From Cylindrodendrum hubeiense (taxonomy: Eukaryota; Ascomycota; Sordariomycetes; Hypocreales; Nectriaceae), in contig JAANBB010000592.1 in assembly GCA_014621425.1 (NCBI GenBank), positions 1 through 21,099 of the forward strand: DNA of 21,099 nt, written 5' to 3'. Shown one piece after another: positions 1 through 10,700 of the stretch (positions are counted from its first letter, which is position 1; each line of letters begins with the position of its first letter). A program made the position numbers and the translations under genes. A model generated the notes under the pieces. It was not told where the DNA came from. It made no database searches and was given only the letters and a program-made list of their open reading frames with translations.

Positions 1-79
1 ACTTGGTCTTGCCCTTGCGGCAGCGGACACAAGCGCCGCCGGCCCTAAGGGCGGTCGAGCGTACGACGCCAGACGACAT
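1..79 (-). CDS. Zn(II)2Cys6 transcription factor, N-terminal fragment (runs off the left edge)
   Basis: The minus strand from the ATG at 79 reads 26 codons to the window edge. Residues 16-26 are ACVRCRKGKTK, and the next base is T, consistent with a Cys codon at 27. This is the start of the C-x2-C-x6-C signature (C17, C20, expected C27) of the fungal binuclear zinc cluster, a DNA-binding domain of nuclear transcription factors. The basic residues R21, K22, K24 and K26 are typical of the DNA-contacting first loop. The reading frame is open upstream to a TGA near 268 but has no other ATG, so 79 is the only likely start unless an upstream exon exists. The rest of the protein is outside the window, so targets and subfamily cannot be given. 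The upstream region is unusual (see the leader entry). Confidence 0.85.
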   Translation of the reverse strand, partial: MSSGVVRSTALRAGGACVRCRKGKTK

Positions 80-1295
80 GTCCGGAGGCGTGAGGGCGCT
101 TGGCGACGTGGGCTGTGAGTTGGCTGCGGGTGGTGGGCTGTGTGGGTGGGTTGGCGAGTGTGCGCGCCGCGGCGGATGGCGGAGGTTGACCGGAAGATGA
201 GACGAGACGAAATGAGACCGGCGGCGGCGGATGAGCGCACCAGAGGCGGCGTGCGAGGGTGAGTCGCGTCGTCAACACGGCACGCGGGTCAGGCGACAGC
301 CAGCGAGGAAGCCGGGGCAGCGATGCTCGGGGGAGCCTCGGTGGAGGTGATGAGGGTGAGTCGCGAAAGAGACGGAAGATGCGCCGGAGGGGGCCGCGAG
401 GAAGCAGGACTCCAGCGACACCGAACGGAAGGCGCGCGCGCACTTGGTTCGTTTTGCGGTCCGGCGTAAGGACGCTTGGCTCTCACCACGCGCGGGACGA
501 GGTGACGGAGCGGAGCAGGAGGATGATGGTGCCAGTGACGATTCACTCTGGCCCAGCGTAGGATGCCTGGTAGAAGGTGCCTTTTTTTCTCGTGCGCGGA
601 GCGTGCGGACGGAAGTGAGAGGGCAGAGGCGGACGGGGGGAGGCCAGCCGGAAGATGAGCTGGCAACGCAGCGACGGCAGCAGGCCGGAGGCGTGAAAGG
701 CGCTCAAAGCAGAGAACAAGTTCGGCGCCGCTAACAGACAAAAGACAAGGCGGAGGCAGGGGGAAGTCTCTTCGCCTCGGGGGTTCTTGTTCGCGTGAAG
801 GGTATGGTGAGAGCGGAAGAGGGAGAGAGGGAGAGGATGGATGGTGGAGGAGGAGGAGAAGACGGGGAAAGCGAGGCGGGCGAGGCGGGAGTCCAGGAGA
901 TGGGGCAAGGCAGGAGAGACGCCCACGAAGGCCCCTCCCACCTCCAAAAGAGGACTCGAGGAAACGGGGGAAACGGAAGCGCACGGGGGGTGGGCCCGTG
1001 AGGCCGTGGGCCGTGTGAGCGGGGCGGCCGCGCTGTAAAAGAGGGAGCACGACGCCAGGACGCCTCGGGGGGCACGGCGTTATAGTGGCCGTAGTGGCCC
1101 GTAGTGGCCGCGGTCGCCCCCTACGCAGCGCCCAGCGCCCGGGGGCTTCCAGGCGCGTCGCCAGCGAGTGCCCCTGGGGGGGAGGTGTTTTTAGTGGGGG
1201 TGCGTGGCCTACCGCCTCCCACCGCCCGCCGCCAAGCACGGGCGGATCGGGGACGTCGGATGAGGGATTCCAAGGCCGCCCGTCCCCCGGCTTCG
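80..1295 (-). promoter_or_regulatory. Probable long, pyrimidine-rich, AUG-free leader and proximal promoter of the zinc-cluster gene
   Basis: Over this stretch the plus strand is strongly purine-rich (for example about 800-900, almost all G and A), so the sense strand of the regulator at 1-79 is CT-rich, as is common in fungal leaders. By direct scan there is no CAT on the plus strand between 80 and 1295, so no sense-strand ATG, while the plus strand itself has about sixteen ATGs. The first sense ATG upstream of the start codon is at 1298. Long minus-strand open frames exist here (for example 289-1239), but they begin at non-ATG codons and encode low-complexity Pro/Arg/Ser sequence, so I do not call them genes. 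The transcription start is not determined; a TATA-like CTATAAC lies on the sense strand near 1085-1079. Confidence 0.5.
1083..1109. repeat. Short tandem repeat, TAGTGGCC x3
   Basis: The octamer TAGTGGCC occurs at 1083-1090, 1092-1099 and 1102-1109, separated by one and two bases. It sits at the far end of the GC-rich leader/promoter of the zinc-cluster gene and could be a clustered factor-binding site or simple slippage. Confidence 0.7.
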
Positions 1296-3129
1296 CATTC
1301 CCATATGTCCACAGCCCTCGCTCGGGTCATCCATCAACCACGCAACGTTCCCCCGTGCCTCGCTGCTTCAACCCGTTTCCCCCCCCCTCCGCTCGCCAGG
1401 CCAGGCACGTGGTGCAGCGGTGTTGAGCACGCGCAATGGGGAGCACTCGGGAGGTAGAGGCAGGCGAGGTGGTGGTGGGTGACGCGGAGGGGCCCCGAAA
1501 GCGCGGCGGCGGACGCCAGCACCCCTCCAAAAAATAAACACCTCGCTCCGTCTCAGGCCTACCACCACGTTCTTCAACCCGCGCGCCCGCGGCTGCGTGT
1601 ATGCGCAGCTCGCAATATTGACGCCCATCGGGATCTCTGCCCCCAGCGTCTGAGAACTGATGACGGGGTGATGCAACCGCCCGTATTCTCCGCCACCTCC
1701 GCCACGCCGCCTCCGTGGCCCCCGGAGGTTGCGTGTCGAGGGGTCTGGGGACGCTGAGTGTGACGTGAGACGTGCTGGACGGAGCAGGCTATAGGCGCAT
1801 CCGGGGGTGATCAGGGCACACGCATCTCTGTCTCCGGGCCTCAAACTCAAATACTCCAGGCCGATGGCTTTCGCTCTGTATCCCGTGGGTGCGACATTTT
1901 CCAGTCTCGGCAATCGTGCCTAGTGTGCTCCGTCGTCGCTATATAGTCCAGAACGTAACGGACCATCGAAACGGTAGGTGGTAGCAGGTATCGCAGCAGC
2001 GGCCCATCCATCTGCCGAGTCGTGCACGCGGGCGTCTTCTGCTTTCCCCAGTCCGCCCGAGGCCCTCAAAGTCCGCAAACCCCAGAACCCATATGCTTTT
2101 CACCGCCGACCGGAAGCACCTACTCCACTTTGTCGCTCCCTGGAGCTACGGGCGTTTCCCCCCATCCGCCTCGGTTCGGCATCGACCGCACCCGCGTTCC
2201 AGGGTCCTTATCCTCCACCTGAATCAAAGCCGGGGATCGATATTAGAGATCAGGACAGTCTCCTTTACGGGACTGGAAAGTCGGGTTGAACAAGACACGC
2301 GCTCAGCGGCGACAGACGCTGTCCCGGAGGGCTCCCAGGTACCGACGCTCTGGCTCCGGGGCGCGAGCAATGCGCCGGCCGAGGCCACCACTCACCGCGT
2401 CCATCACAACCCAGGCCCCACGCGCGGGCACAGCCCAGATTCCCCAGCACACTCGCACTCTAACCCGCTGATCCAGTGAGCTGGGATCTACTGCGCATCG
2501 CACTCGAGGGGTTGCAGTATTAATCCATGGTCCATCGGGCCATTCGTGGTTGGCCCCAGACGGGGTTGCGACTCTGGCTTCCGTCACGGCCCCAGCCCGT
2601 TAGAATCCAAGGGGGGGGCTGCCAAGTGTTGCAAGTCGGCCGTCCGCTCAGCGTCGCCGGGTCGGGGGCATGACGGTCGTCATCCGGACGTCGAGATGCT
2701 CAGCTCAGCTCTCCACGAGCAGAGTCATTTCTTTTGCCTGCAAGCTGCACTATCCGTCGGTGGTAACGATTTCCGGTCCGGCGCATAGCTCCAGCCAGCC
2801 AGGTCCCGGAGGTCTCGGATTTCCCCGCCCCCAACGGACGAGCTCTTATTCCCGCGCCGCCTCGCAGCGCCAGACGGCCGGCATCAGGTCCAGCAGGTAA
2901 TTAACAAATTAATAAACACGACGCGCCCACTCATCATCCCACGCCGGTCATCCCAAGCTCCGGACGGGGTGGGCTCTGGGTACGTACCATGTAGCAGAAC
3001 GCCCGTCGAGGCAAGCCACCCAATAATCACTGTATTTCGTGACCCCAACCCGGCCAGCGGTGCTCCACGGTCCGTCGTCGCCTGTTACCCACTGACCGGG
3101 CGGGATGGGGAAAGGGATGGCATGCCGCG

Positions 3130-3150
3130 CAGCAGCAGCAGCGGCAGCAG
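3130..3150. repeat. Imperfect CAG trinucleotide tract
   Basis: Seven CAG-like triplets lie in a row with one CGG interruption. There is no supporting coding frame, so this is treated as a small intergenic microsatellite. Confidence 0.7.
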
Positions 3151-3458
3151 ATGTCGGCCAGCCCAGCATCGCTTCGCTCCGCAGCAAGGCAAGGCAAGGG
3201 GACAATGGCATACATAGTACATACGCAGTCGAGCGAGCCAAAGAAAACGAGGCCCAGAAATCAGGACAAGGCAATTTGGCCAGGGGGTGTCGGTCGGTGA
3301 CATGGGCCAGCCCTCGTCGGAGCTGAGCTGCATCGCATCACACTCCCACTCCCACCACACTCCAGCTCCTGAGCTCACCCCCTCCGAACGCCGAGGACAC
3401 CCAATCTCGGGCGGTTAGGACGATGCCAGACACCGACACTCTTACGCTTCCCGCTGGC

Positions 3459-3500
3459 TGCTTCACACTTGGTGCTTCACGCTTGATGCTTCACACGCCC
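3459..3500. repeat. 14-bp tandem repeat, three units
   Basis: Units at 3459-3472 (TGCTTCACACTTGG), 3473-3486 (TGCTTCACGCTTGA) and 3487-3500 (TGCTTCACACGCCC) share the core TGCTTCAC and diverge towards the 3' side. No gene overlaps it. Confidence 0.75.
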
Positions 3501-4167
3501 GCTGCCCCGTTCATCCCCTCTCAAACACGTGCCTCGTCGCGTCGCCCGGCGGGTTGGTCGTGGGCGTCGCCGTCAACAGCCGACACGCTGAGAAAGGAGG
3601 CGCTCTTCGGCAGTACGAGCTGCAGTGGGGCCGTCTCCCCGAGCCACAGCACCGTGCAACCACCACAGCGGACATACGGTACGGTAAGTGCCAACCCCCA
3701 GAGAACCCACCCGTCGATGAAATGTACTACGTAGCACAGCGGCGTCCCCCGCCTCAAACAGGACGAGAAATCCAATCGCAACCTGATTCCATGCCTTTGC
3801 ATGTGTCGCCGGATCACGCCCATCCCATGCTGCCAGCTGCTGCGTCCCTGTCGCGATCGCGCGGACGTCCGGACTCCCAAGTCCTCTGGCGACGGCCACG
3901 GGGCGGCGCCGTGCGCAACGGTGGATCAAGGCTTCCGGGGCCATCTAAACCCAGTGTCGAAAAACGGTGCTGTGGACGGATGCTGTAGACGGATGAGCCG
4001 AGCTACGTACTGCACCTTACCCACGTCCGTACCGTCACGGAGGCGGCCGGGGATTGGGACTAGGACATGGGGGGCGGGGAGCCACGGGACCGTTCAATCC
4101 GTCTTAGTCCATGGCCGCTTTTGCTGTCATGATGCTGTCCAGATGTACTTGGACCGCGGGATGGCGC

Positions 4168-4177
4168 ATCACGTGAT
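4168..4177. promoter_or_regulatory. Palindromic E-box ATCACGTGAT
   Basis: This is a perfect 10-bp palindrome around CACGTG, the kind of site bound by fungal bHLH factors of the CBF1 type. It lies about 320 nt beyond the stop codon of the seryl-tRNA synthetase gene and far from any start codon, so a regulatory role is uncertain. A TCACGTGA occurs upstream of the BTB gene at 18182. Confidence 0.35.
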
Positions 4178-4493
4178 TGTCTCCAAGGTGGCTGTCCTCC
4201 GGAATGCAAGTGTCATGGCTCCGATACATCCACATGCCATGACCTCTGCCGTGGGCTGAAATGTTCCAGGCTTCAGTCTAGGCCGGCTCATGCCGTCTTC
4301 GTATCCCAATCTATTCGGGGCGCGCGCTTCCTTTTCCATTTCCAAGACACTGGGGTTCCCGTCCGGCGTCCACTTCTTTCTCCATTATTCATCACATTGC
4401 TATAGCATTGGCTCATAACGACACATGTACTCTCACGTACTCCCATCTAATCTTGTCTTTTTTTCTTCCTCTACGTCATTGCCATGACATCGT

Positions 4494-6148
4494 CTAAGCC
4501 TTGGTCTCTCGCACAGGCAGAGCCTTCTCCTTCTTGGAAACATCCTTCTTCTCCGTCCGCTCAGACTTCTCGGGCATTTCCCTGGTGAAGGGCAGGAATT
4601 CGGGCTGGCCCGGAATGTACTTTCGGAGCACCTCGGGCACCACCAAGCCCTCCTCGGTCTGGTAGTTCTCCAAGACACAGCACAGGGTTCGCTCAGTCGC
4701 GCAAAGCGTCTGCAGTCACTCTAATTAGCACTGGCAATCTCACTACCACCACCCGGGCGCCCGGGAAACTTACCGCGTTCAGAGCATGTACATACTCCTT
4801 GCGTCCACCTCCAACGACGGTCTTGCCCTTCTTTGAGCCGTGGCGGATCTCCAGCTCTCGGGTCTGGTAGTCCGTGCAGTTTGAGCACGAGACCAGCTCC
4901 TTGTACTCAGACTGGAACGGGAACCAGGCCTCAAGATCGTACTTCTTGGCTGCGGCGTTGTTCAGCGCTCCCGAGACAATACCAACGACCTGGTAGGGGA
5001 GCTTCAGAGACTGGTAAAATTCCTCCGAGTTGGTAATCATGGCGTCAAAGTGATCCCAGCTGTCGTCGGGGTTGCACAGCACAAACTGCTCAACCTTCTC
5101 AAACTGATGCACACGGAACACGCCCCAGGCATCGCGGCCGTGGCTGCCGGCCTCCTTTCGGAAACAGGTGCTGTATCCGCAGTATTTGATCGGGAGCTGG
5201 TTGGGAAGCAGCCACTCGTCGGCGTGGAGGCATGAGAGGGGCTGTTCGCTGGTGGCGATCAGGTATCGGTCGGCGTCCGAGTTCTCGCCGCCCTCCGAGA
5301 CACGGTAGAGCTCTTCGTCGAACTGGGAGAGCTGAGCAGTCTTGGCCATCTGTTCGCGGTCCAGCATGAAGGGGGGCTGGTTGGGAGTGAAGCCTGCGAC
5401 ACGACAATTTGTCAGTAACTCGGAAGGTGAGAGGAGGGCCGATTCTAATACTGACCCTTGTTGAACAAGTGCTCAGTGGCATAGTTGATAAGAGCCATGT
5501 TCCTGTCTAATGTCAGTATTGCAACGTTATCCCGTCCACCTAGCAAACTTACAGGAACATGCCGTAGCCAGTCAGGCAGTAACCTCGGTGGCCAACCAGC
5601 TTGACGCCGCGGATGGGGTCGTATCCGCCAAGTCTCCAGAGCACCTCGTGGTGGGAGAGGGCGGCCTTGGTGGCCTCCTCGAAGCCCTCGGGCTTCCAGG
5701 TCTTGACGATCTGGTTGTTGTCCTCGCTCTCGCTAACATGGACGGACTCGTGCACGTAGTTGCCGACAGTGCGGGCCTTGGCCCTCAATTCGGCGTTCTT
5801 GGCGGCAGCGGCCTCCTCCTGGGCCTTCTTCGTCTTGGTCAGGTCCTCCTTCTTCTGAAGGAGCTCGCTGGCGTCCTCCTTGGCCCGCTTCTTCAGCCCA
5901 ATCTCCTTCTGGACTCCGTTGATTTGCGTGCCGATTTGCATAACATCGTATTGAACTTGAAGGGTCTCAGCAGGGCCACTACTACAAAGAGCTCCCAATG
6001 CTCATCGTGACTCACCTTTTCGGGCATCCTGCCACAGGGCAATGACCTCGTCGACGAGCTCAACGGGCTCATTTCGGCGGCGCTGGCTCTCTCTGATCTT
6101 CTCAGGGTTTCCGCCGCGCTCCTCGATGAAATCCTCAATGTCCAACAT
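4494..6148 (-). CDS. SES1: Seryl-tRNA synthetase, cytosolic (five exons)
   Basis: Class II synthetase that charges tRNA(Ser) with serine in the cytosol. Exons on the minus strand: 6148-6016, 5955-5553, 5502-5456, 5393-4774 and 4709-4494. The introns are 60, 50, 62 and 64 nt with GT...AG ends; the third has a weaker GTCAGT donor. The joined frame is 1419 nt, 472 aa plus stop, close to yeast Ses1 (about 462). The start MLDIEDFIEERGG matches the conserved eukaryotic N-terminus. Residues about 45-110 form the charged helical arm that binds the long tRNA(Ser) variable arm. TSEQ at 242-245 is the serine-binding loop. Motif 2 spans about 271-296 (FRKEAGSHG, then FRVHQFEK), with R273 and R288. Motif 3 is about 404-434 (ATERTL with R408, then EGLVVPEVLRKY). 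The tail is Lys/Glu-rich, as in other fungal enzymes. The first junction was placed at 5956 because only that acceptor keeps phase and gives a gap-free match to the yeast arm. Confidence 0.95.
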
Positions 6149-6304
6149 GTTTGCGATTTGCTGTGGTACGATTTACGCGGGTCGTTGGGCAATGTCGTGT
6201 TTTTTTATCCACTGGTGATAGCCACCATGAAGGAGGGGCCATGGAGGGGGAGGGGTAATCGGCTGGGTCACATGACTGGGTTTGGAGTCATTTTTGGTGA
6301 AAGC

Positions 6305-6320
6305 CCAATCGCCTGAGTCA
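6305..6320 (-). promoter_or_regulatory. CCAAT box next to a CPC1/GCN4-type element (TGAGTCA)
   Basis: CCAAT at 6305-6309 (read on the plus strand) and TGAGTCA at 6314-6320 are separated by 4 bp, about 157-172 bp upstream of the seryl-tRNA synthetase ATG. TGASTCA is the binding site of GCN4/CPC1/CpcA, the bZIP factor of general (cross-pathway) amino acid control, which is known to activate aminoacyl-tRNA synthetase genes in fungi. The CCAAT-binding HAP complex is a common co-activator. Sites are seen directly; occupancy is inferred. Confidence 0.55.
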
Positions 6321-6419
6321 CCTACGAGCATATCCGTCGTTGAATAGGTACAACATTAAGCACTGGAAAAATACAAGTTTTCTGTACATTGCGTGCAAAA
6401 GGCAGGCTGCTCGAGTTCT

Positions 6420-6426
6420 TGAGTCA
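6420..6426 (-). promoter_or_regulatory. Second CPC1/GCN4-type element (TGAGTCA)
   Basis: TGAGTCA lies about 272 bp upstream of the seryl-tRNA synthetase ATG and runs into a further CTCA, giving TGAGTCACTCA. With the site at 6314 this makes two elements within about 110 bp, more than chance would usually place there. Confidence 0.5.
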
Positions 6427-7713
6427 CTCACCGGAGCTCTTCAAATTGTTGTACTCATCAGCAACTGACCTGATGCACCACAATCATGAACGCCACAACT
6501 TGGCCACAGAGAGTGGGGCTGTGTCGGCCTGTCGCCAACGAAGACGGTTGGACGGGTACACACCCCGGTGCCATCGTTCGTAAAGCGGCACTGCTCCGGA
6601 TCGCCCGCATTATTACGTGACGGTAAGACATAATCTGAAGACAGGCGGCGGAGGTGATGCTAGCCCCGGACAATCCATCGCCCGAGGCGCGCGTGAACCA
6701 TCTATCTCCTCTGCCTCCAGTTCTGCGACTCCCTGCCGTTGGCCGTTGTGTCACGGTGCCTACGAGGTAAGAGTCAGAGCCAGCTAGAACTGTCTCGATT
6801 TAGTCGGCTGCTTCAAATTACCATTACGGGCATCTGATCCAAGGCCTCGCGAGGAGAAGTGGGCGAAAAGGGTGAAACCACACGTCGCTCGGGGAGGGCC
6901 GGTGCGGCCGGGGCATCGTCACACAGACACCCGGAACGGGCCACACGACCCAGCGCCTCATGTCGGAGCGAGGAAAGGGGAGGGGGGTGGCCAGATGGGA
7001 ATCACCCGTGTTCCAGGGTCGCCCCAGTGCACCGTGTCAACCGTCCAGGTCAACTCTTCGGCATCTCTTGTTGGCCTGGAGGCCGCGCGCGATATTAATT
7101 GTGGAGATGCACACCGGCACCGTCCGTCGCCCTGTGCCGTCCACCATTCCTTGGTCTAGGACAACACCCCGAATCGCGGCATTTTGCCATGCCGGCACCC
7201 GACAACGGGTGTCTGCCAAATCTCCAGGCGACTCGCTTGATCGACATTCCACAATCCACTCATGCATCATCTTCCGGTTTTGTCGATATGGCCGTCGCCA
7301 TCGTCGCCATCATCGTCATCGGCAACCGGGGCCGGCTCAGCGACACAATCTAGATGGGTGGACCCAGCCCGGTCCATGGTGCGGGTTCGGATCTTCCCTT
7401 CTCGCCGCCCGCGCCTCTAAAGTATCTGCCCAGTCCACCAATTCATCACGCCGATCCCGGATAATTTCGATTTAGTGGGTCAGCCACCGTCTCCAGACCT
7501 CCGTAATTGACGGGGAGACGGTACTTAGCATCACACGACAGCTATGGACCACGAGATTTGCGACCTGTTGGCAACCCGCTTTAGCATCATCGCTCTCGCC
7601 AATATATATAGAATCAGGGGATGCTAACTAAATAAGACATATTGGGACCTTTCAGACAAGGCCGCCTTTGACGCTCACAGCTGTACAAAACGCAACTCCA
7701 CCAAAAGCCCGCA

Positions 7714-10700
7714 CTACGCAGAGCCAACCTGCGGTGGATAAACCAGACTATCGGGGCAAACAGACACGACTTCCCCTTGCCATTCCTTTCTCATCTTGGC
7801 CAGCTTCTTCGCATAGTCAAGAGAAGACTCGTATGGCTGTCTCTCCCATCCCCCAGCAAGCTTAATTTTCGCCTGGATAATCCCGCTCCACAGTCCTAGA
7901 CCTGCGCTACACCTAGATTGCGAAGTGTTGTCCCCTGCGCCAATTCTCCTCTGCTCAGTGAAGCGCCCCACCAGTAGCCATTCTCGAACGGCTTTGGATT
8001 GGGTTATCGTCAGTATGTCCGATTGTCCATTTTTACCCATGTGGAACACAGCAGCCTGACGTTTAACCAACAGCTTAACAGAATCAAGACTCCCAAAGGC
8101 GCTAGCAACCATCACAGCTGATCCTAACGAGCATCCCTCAAAGTCGATATCTGCCCCCATTGACAGGCAATTTTCTATGACATCAATGAGATCCAATGAC
8201 GCAGCGCGGCATAAGGGACTCCATCCACGTTCTGGCTCTAGGTTCAGAATTCTTTTAAAATGCTCTCGTGGCAGAGCGAGTTGGAACTTGAAAAAGTTTG
8301 ACCTGAGAAAAGCGAGACGCCCGAAGTGACATAGATCCAAGTGCCATGGAAATGCGCTTGTTCGTTCAAGTTCACAGCCACCCTCGAGGAGGATATCCAA
8401 CGCATCGTCTCTGCATATAATGGAATGCATCAAACTTCTGCCGCTTCCATCTTCGGATGTGAGGTCGTAACCTAGTTGTGTGAGTTCCATAAGATCACTG
8501 GCGGTGATATTGATGCTCTTGCGAGCAATCGGGCAGTTTGAGGCGAAACTTTCTAACAACATCGACCTATTCAACTTATAGCTCTGTAATCCGTCATCCG
8601 AATGCTGTAGGAAGAGCTGGCTGAACGACGCCCCCCGCCACCGAGTGATCAGGTAAGGGAGGGGTCCCAGTCTGTAGATTTCGGCAGTAGATGCGCCCAA
8701 GCAAATGAGATGCTCCACCATGTCGCTATTCTTCGCGTACCCCAATGGAGTCAATCCATTACCATCGGTCATGTCAATGATAGCACCCTTCTCAACGAGA
8801 AGCGAAGCAGCCAATTTGTATCCCTTGAACGACGCGATATGTAACGGGGTAACTAGTGTGGACGCAAATGATCGATTATCCTGGTTGCAACTAGAACGTG
8901 TCCGACGGTTCACCAGTGTTGACATTACCTGCTGTGGAGGCATTTGGCTGTTTTGTCTGTCTCGCTTGTTAGCCAACCCTAGAATTCAAGTTTAGCATGT
9001 ATAACTAACGCAATTATGTCAATGTTTTCCTCTACTCCTTGTAATAACGTGGCAAGACCGTCAATATCCAACATCAAGGTCGCCTGGTGCAAAGGGTAAT
9101 CAGCTCCACGCATCAATTCTCCGCCTTGGGAGAGATAATTTGCTAAGAGTTTCGGCAAGAGCAGAATCAGCTGTGATTTACCAGCAGCAAACTCAATTGT
9201 ACTCAACTTCAAGTGAAATTGGCATTTTGCCGTTAACAGAGCAGCTCCATTGTCTAAGAGCCACTCCGCGATCTCCAACCTTGATTTGGCCAGGGCGAAG
9301 ATCAATGGGGAACATGCATGACATGGTGGAAACCTCAAGTCGATCGGACAACCGCTGGCTACGAGTCTTTTGCAGTTTTCTAGATCATTGGCCCCAATTG
9401 CCCGCTGAAATTCGTTTGTCAAGAGATTATTTTGCTGTCGGGACAGAGTTTTCTGTTCTTCCCGCGTAGATTTGCCGATTTCCGCTCCCCAAAATTTCTC
9501 AAGACAATTTCTGACGCTGTCTTTTCCATTGGCGTATAACCTTGGGCTTCTGCCAAAAATGTCTGAGGACTCTGAGGCACCTTGCTCCAGCAATGCATTT
9601 GTTGCAGAGAGATGAGCTCCTTGAACAGCCATGTGCAGTGGTGTACTTCCATCATTGCTCTTCGCCATAAGAACGGCGCCTTTGGAGAGAAGGAACTCGA
9701 TAGTTTCTGGATGACCACAAGCGGCTGCGATATGAAGTGGTGTGTAGCCTTCATCAGACCGTACATTGACATTGGTAATGAGGTCCTTGTCGATGTAGAA
9801 TCGTAGACGTTCCGTCCTCCCATCAGCCGAGGCCTGGTGAAGGGCATTGAAACCCCGAAATAGCCTTAGTTGCCCTTGAGTATTGACATTATAACTAAAA
9901 GTTGCTGTCCATTGGATAGTAAATGCACTCTCTTCGGCGCGCATGTATAGCTTCTCCAGAAAGGAATCACATTGTGAAAAGAAGCATACCTTCCAGCGCT
10001 CGCTTGACGTCAGCGTTGGATCTGCTCCTATTTCCAAGAGTTTTTCTGCGCATTGGAAAGAATGGTAACGTAGATGATGAATAAGGGGAGAATCCTGGGA
10101 ACCGCCAGCCCTTCCATTGATATCAACTCCTCTTCGGACGAGCTCTTCGACAAGCCAAAGCAGATCTGTGGTATCCTCATTCGATACTAACCTGTGTAGA
10201 AGTCCTCGGCTCTCTGGATCGAACATGTTGTCATTCAGTCCTTCTATACTGGAGTGGTCCAAAAGGGCAGTGATAATTCGTTGCCCATCGTCAATCTCGC
10301 AAAGCTCCAGGACTAAAGGTGGTTCGCAGGCAAGCTCGATTGCCGAATTTCCACAGACGCGTTGGTGGACACTGACGCCATTTTCAAGAAGCAATTCGAC
10401 AACTTCGAGATTTTCTTCTTTAATAGCGGATTGGAGATATTGTACTGCTTCGTCCGTATCCTTCCCTGAGGCCCAATACTTAGTCAATTGTATCCCTTGA
10501 CGTAATGCATCCATAGATATAACTGTTGTGGGTGAATCATATTTGTTAATGAAACTCGATAGGAGTGGAATCATTCCAGATTTGGTGCTTTGGTCTTCGA
10601 AAGCCGCCATAGCACCAAGCTGCATAAGCAAGGCGAGAATTCCATTGAATGCTTCGGGTAATCTTTCACCAAGTTCGTGTTTCCGGTTCTGGGCTCGGTG

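Larger units (their letters stand above)
1296..4493. other. Intergenic region, no gene recognised
   Basis: All open frames here are short, have low-complexity translations rich in Arg, Pro and Ser, and match no family I recognise. I saw no convincing exon chain with matched splice phases and no tRNA-like cloverleaf. It contains homopolymer runs (C-rich near 1378-1388, G-rich near 2611), a (CAG)n-like tract at 3130-3150, a 14-bp tandem repeat at 3459-3500 and a palindromic E-box at 4168-4177. It probably holds distal promoter of the zinc-cluster gene on the left and 3' sequence of the seryl-tRNA synthetase gene on the right. Confidence 0.6.
6149..7713. promoter_or_regulatory. Upstream region of the seryl-tRNA synthetase gene; no other gene recognised
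   Basis: This 1.56-kb gap separates the synthetase start from the 3' end of the NLR gene; both are on the minus strand. The proximal 300 bp hold a CCAAT box (6305-6309), two TGAGTCA sites and GTCACATGAC (6267-6276). The far end contains ATATATATA at 7602-7610, about 105 nt beyond the NLR stop codon, which could act in its 3'-end formation. Open frames here, the longest being 171 codons at 6960-7475 on the plus strand, give unstructured Arg/Ser/Pro-rich translations and match nothing I know. Confidence 0.55.

Noticed and set aside
981..1025. Possible G-quadruplex from G-runs near 985-1024
   Set aside because: The loops between G-runs are longer than in canonical quadruplexes and the runs are irregular.
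289..1239. 316-codon open frame on the minus strand, with overlapping frames at 45-443 and 543-947
   Set aside because: They start at non-ATG codons (the strand has no ATG from 80 to 1295) and translate to low-complexity Pro/Arg/Ser sequence. They are open only because GC-rich, CT-rich sequence has few stops.
6960..7475. 171-codon plus-strand frame
   Set aside because: No recognisable domain, skewed Arg/Ser/Pro composition, overlapping frames equally long, and it lies in the upstream region of the synthetase.
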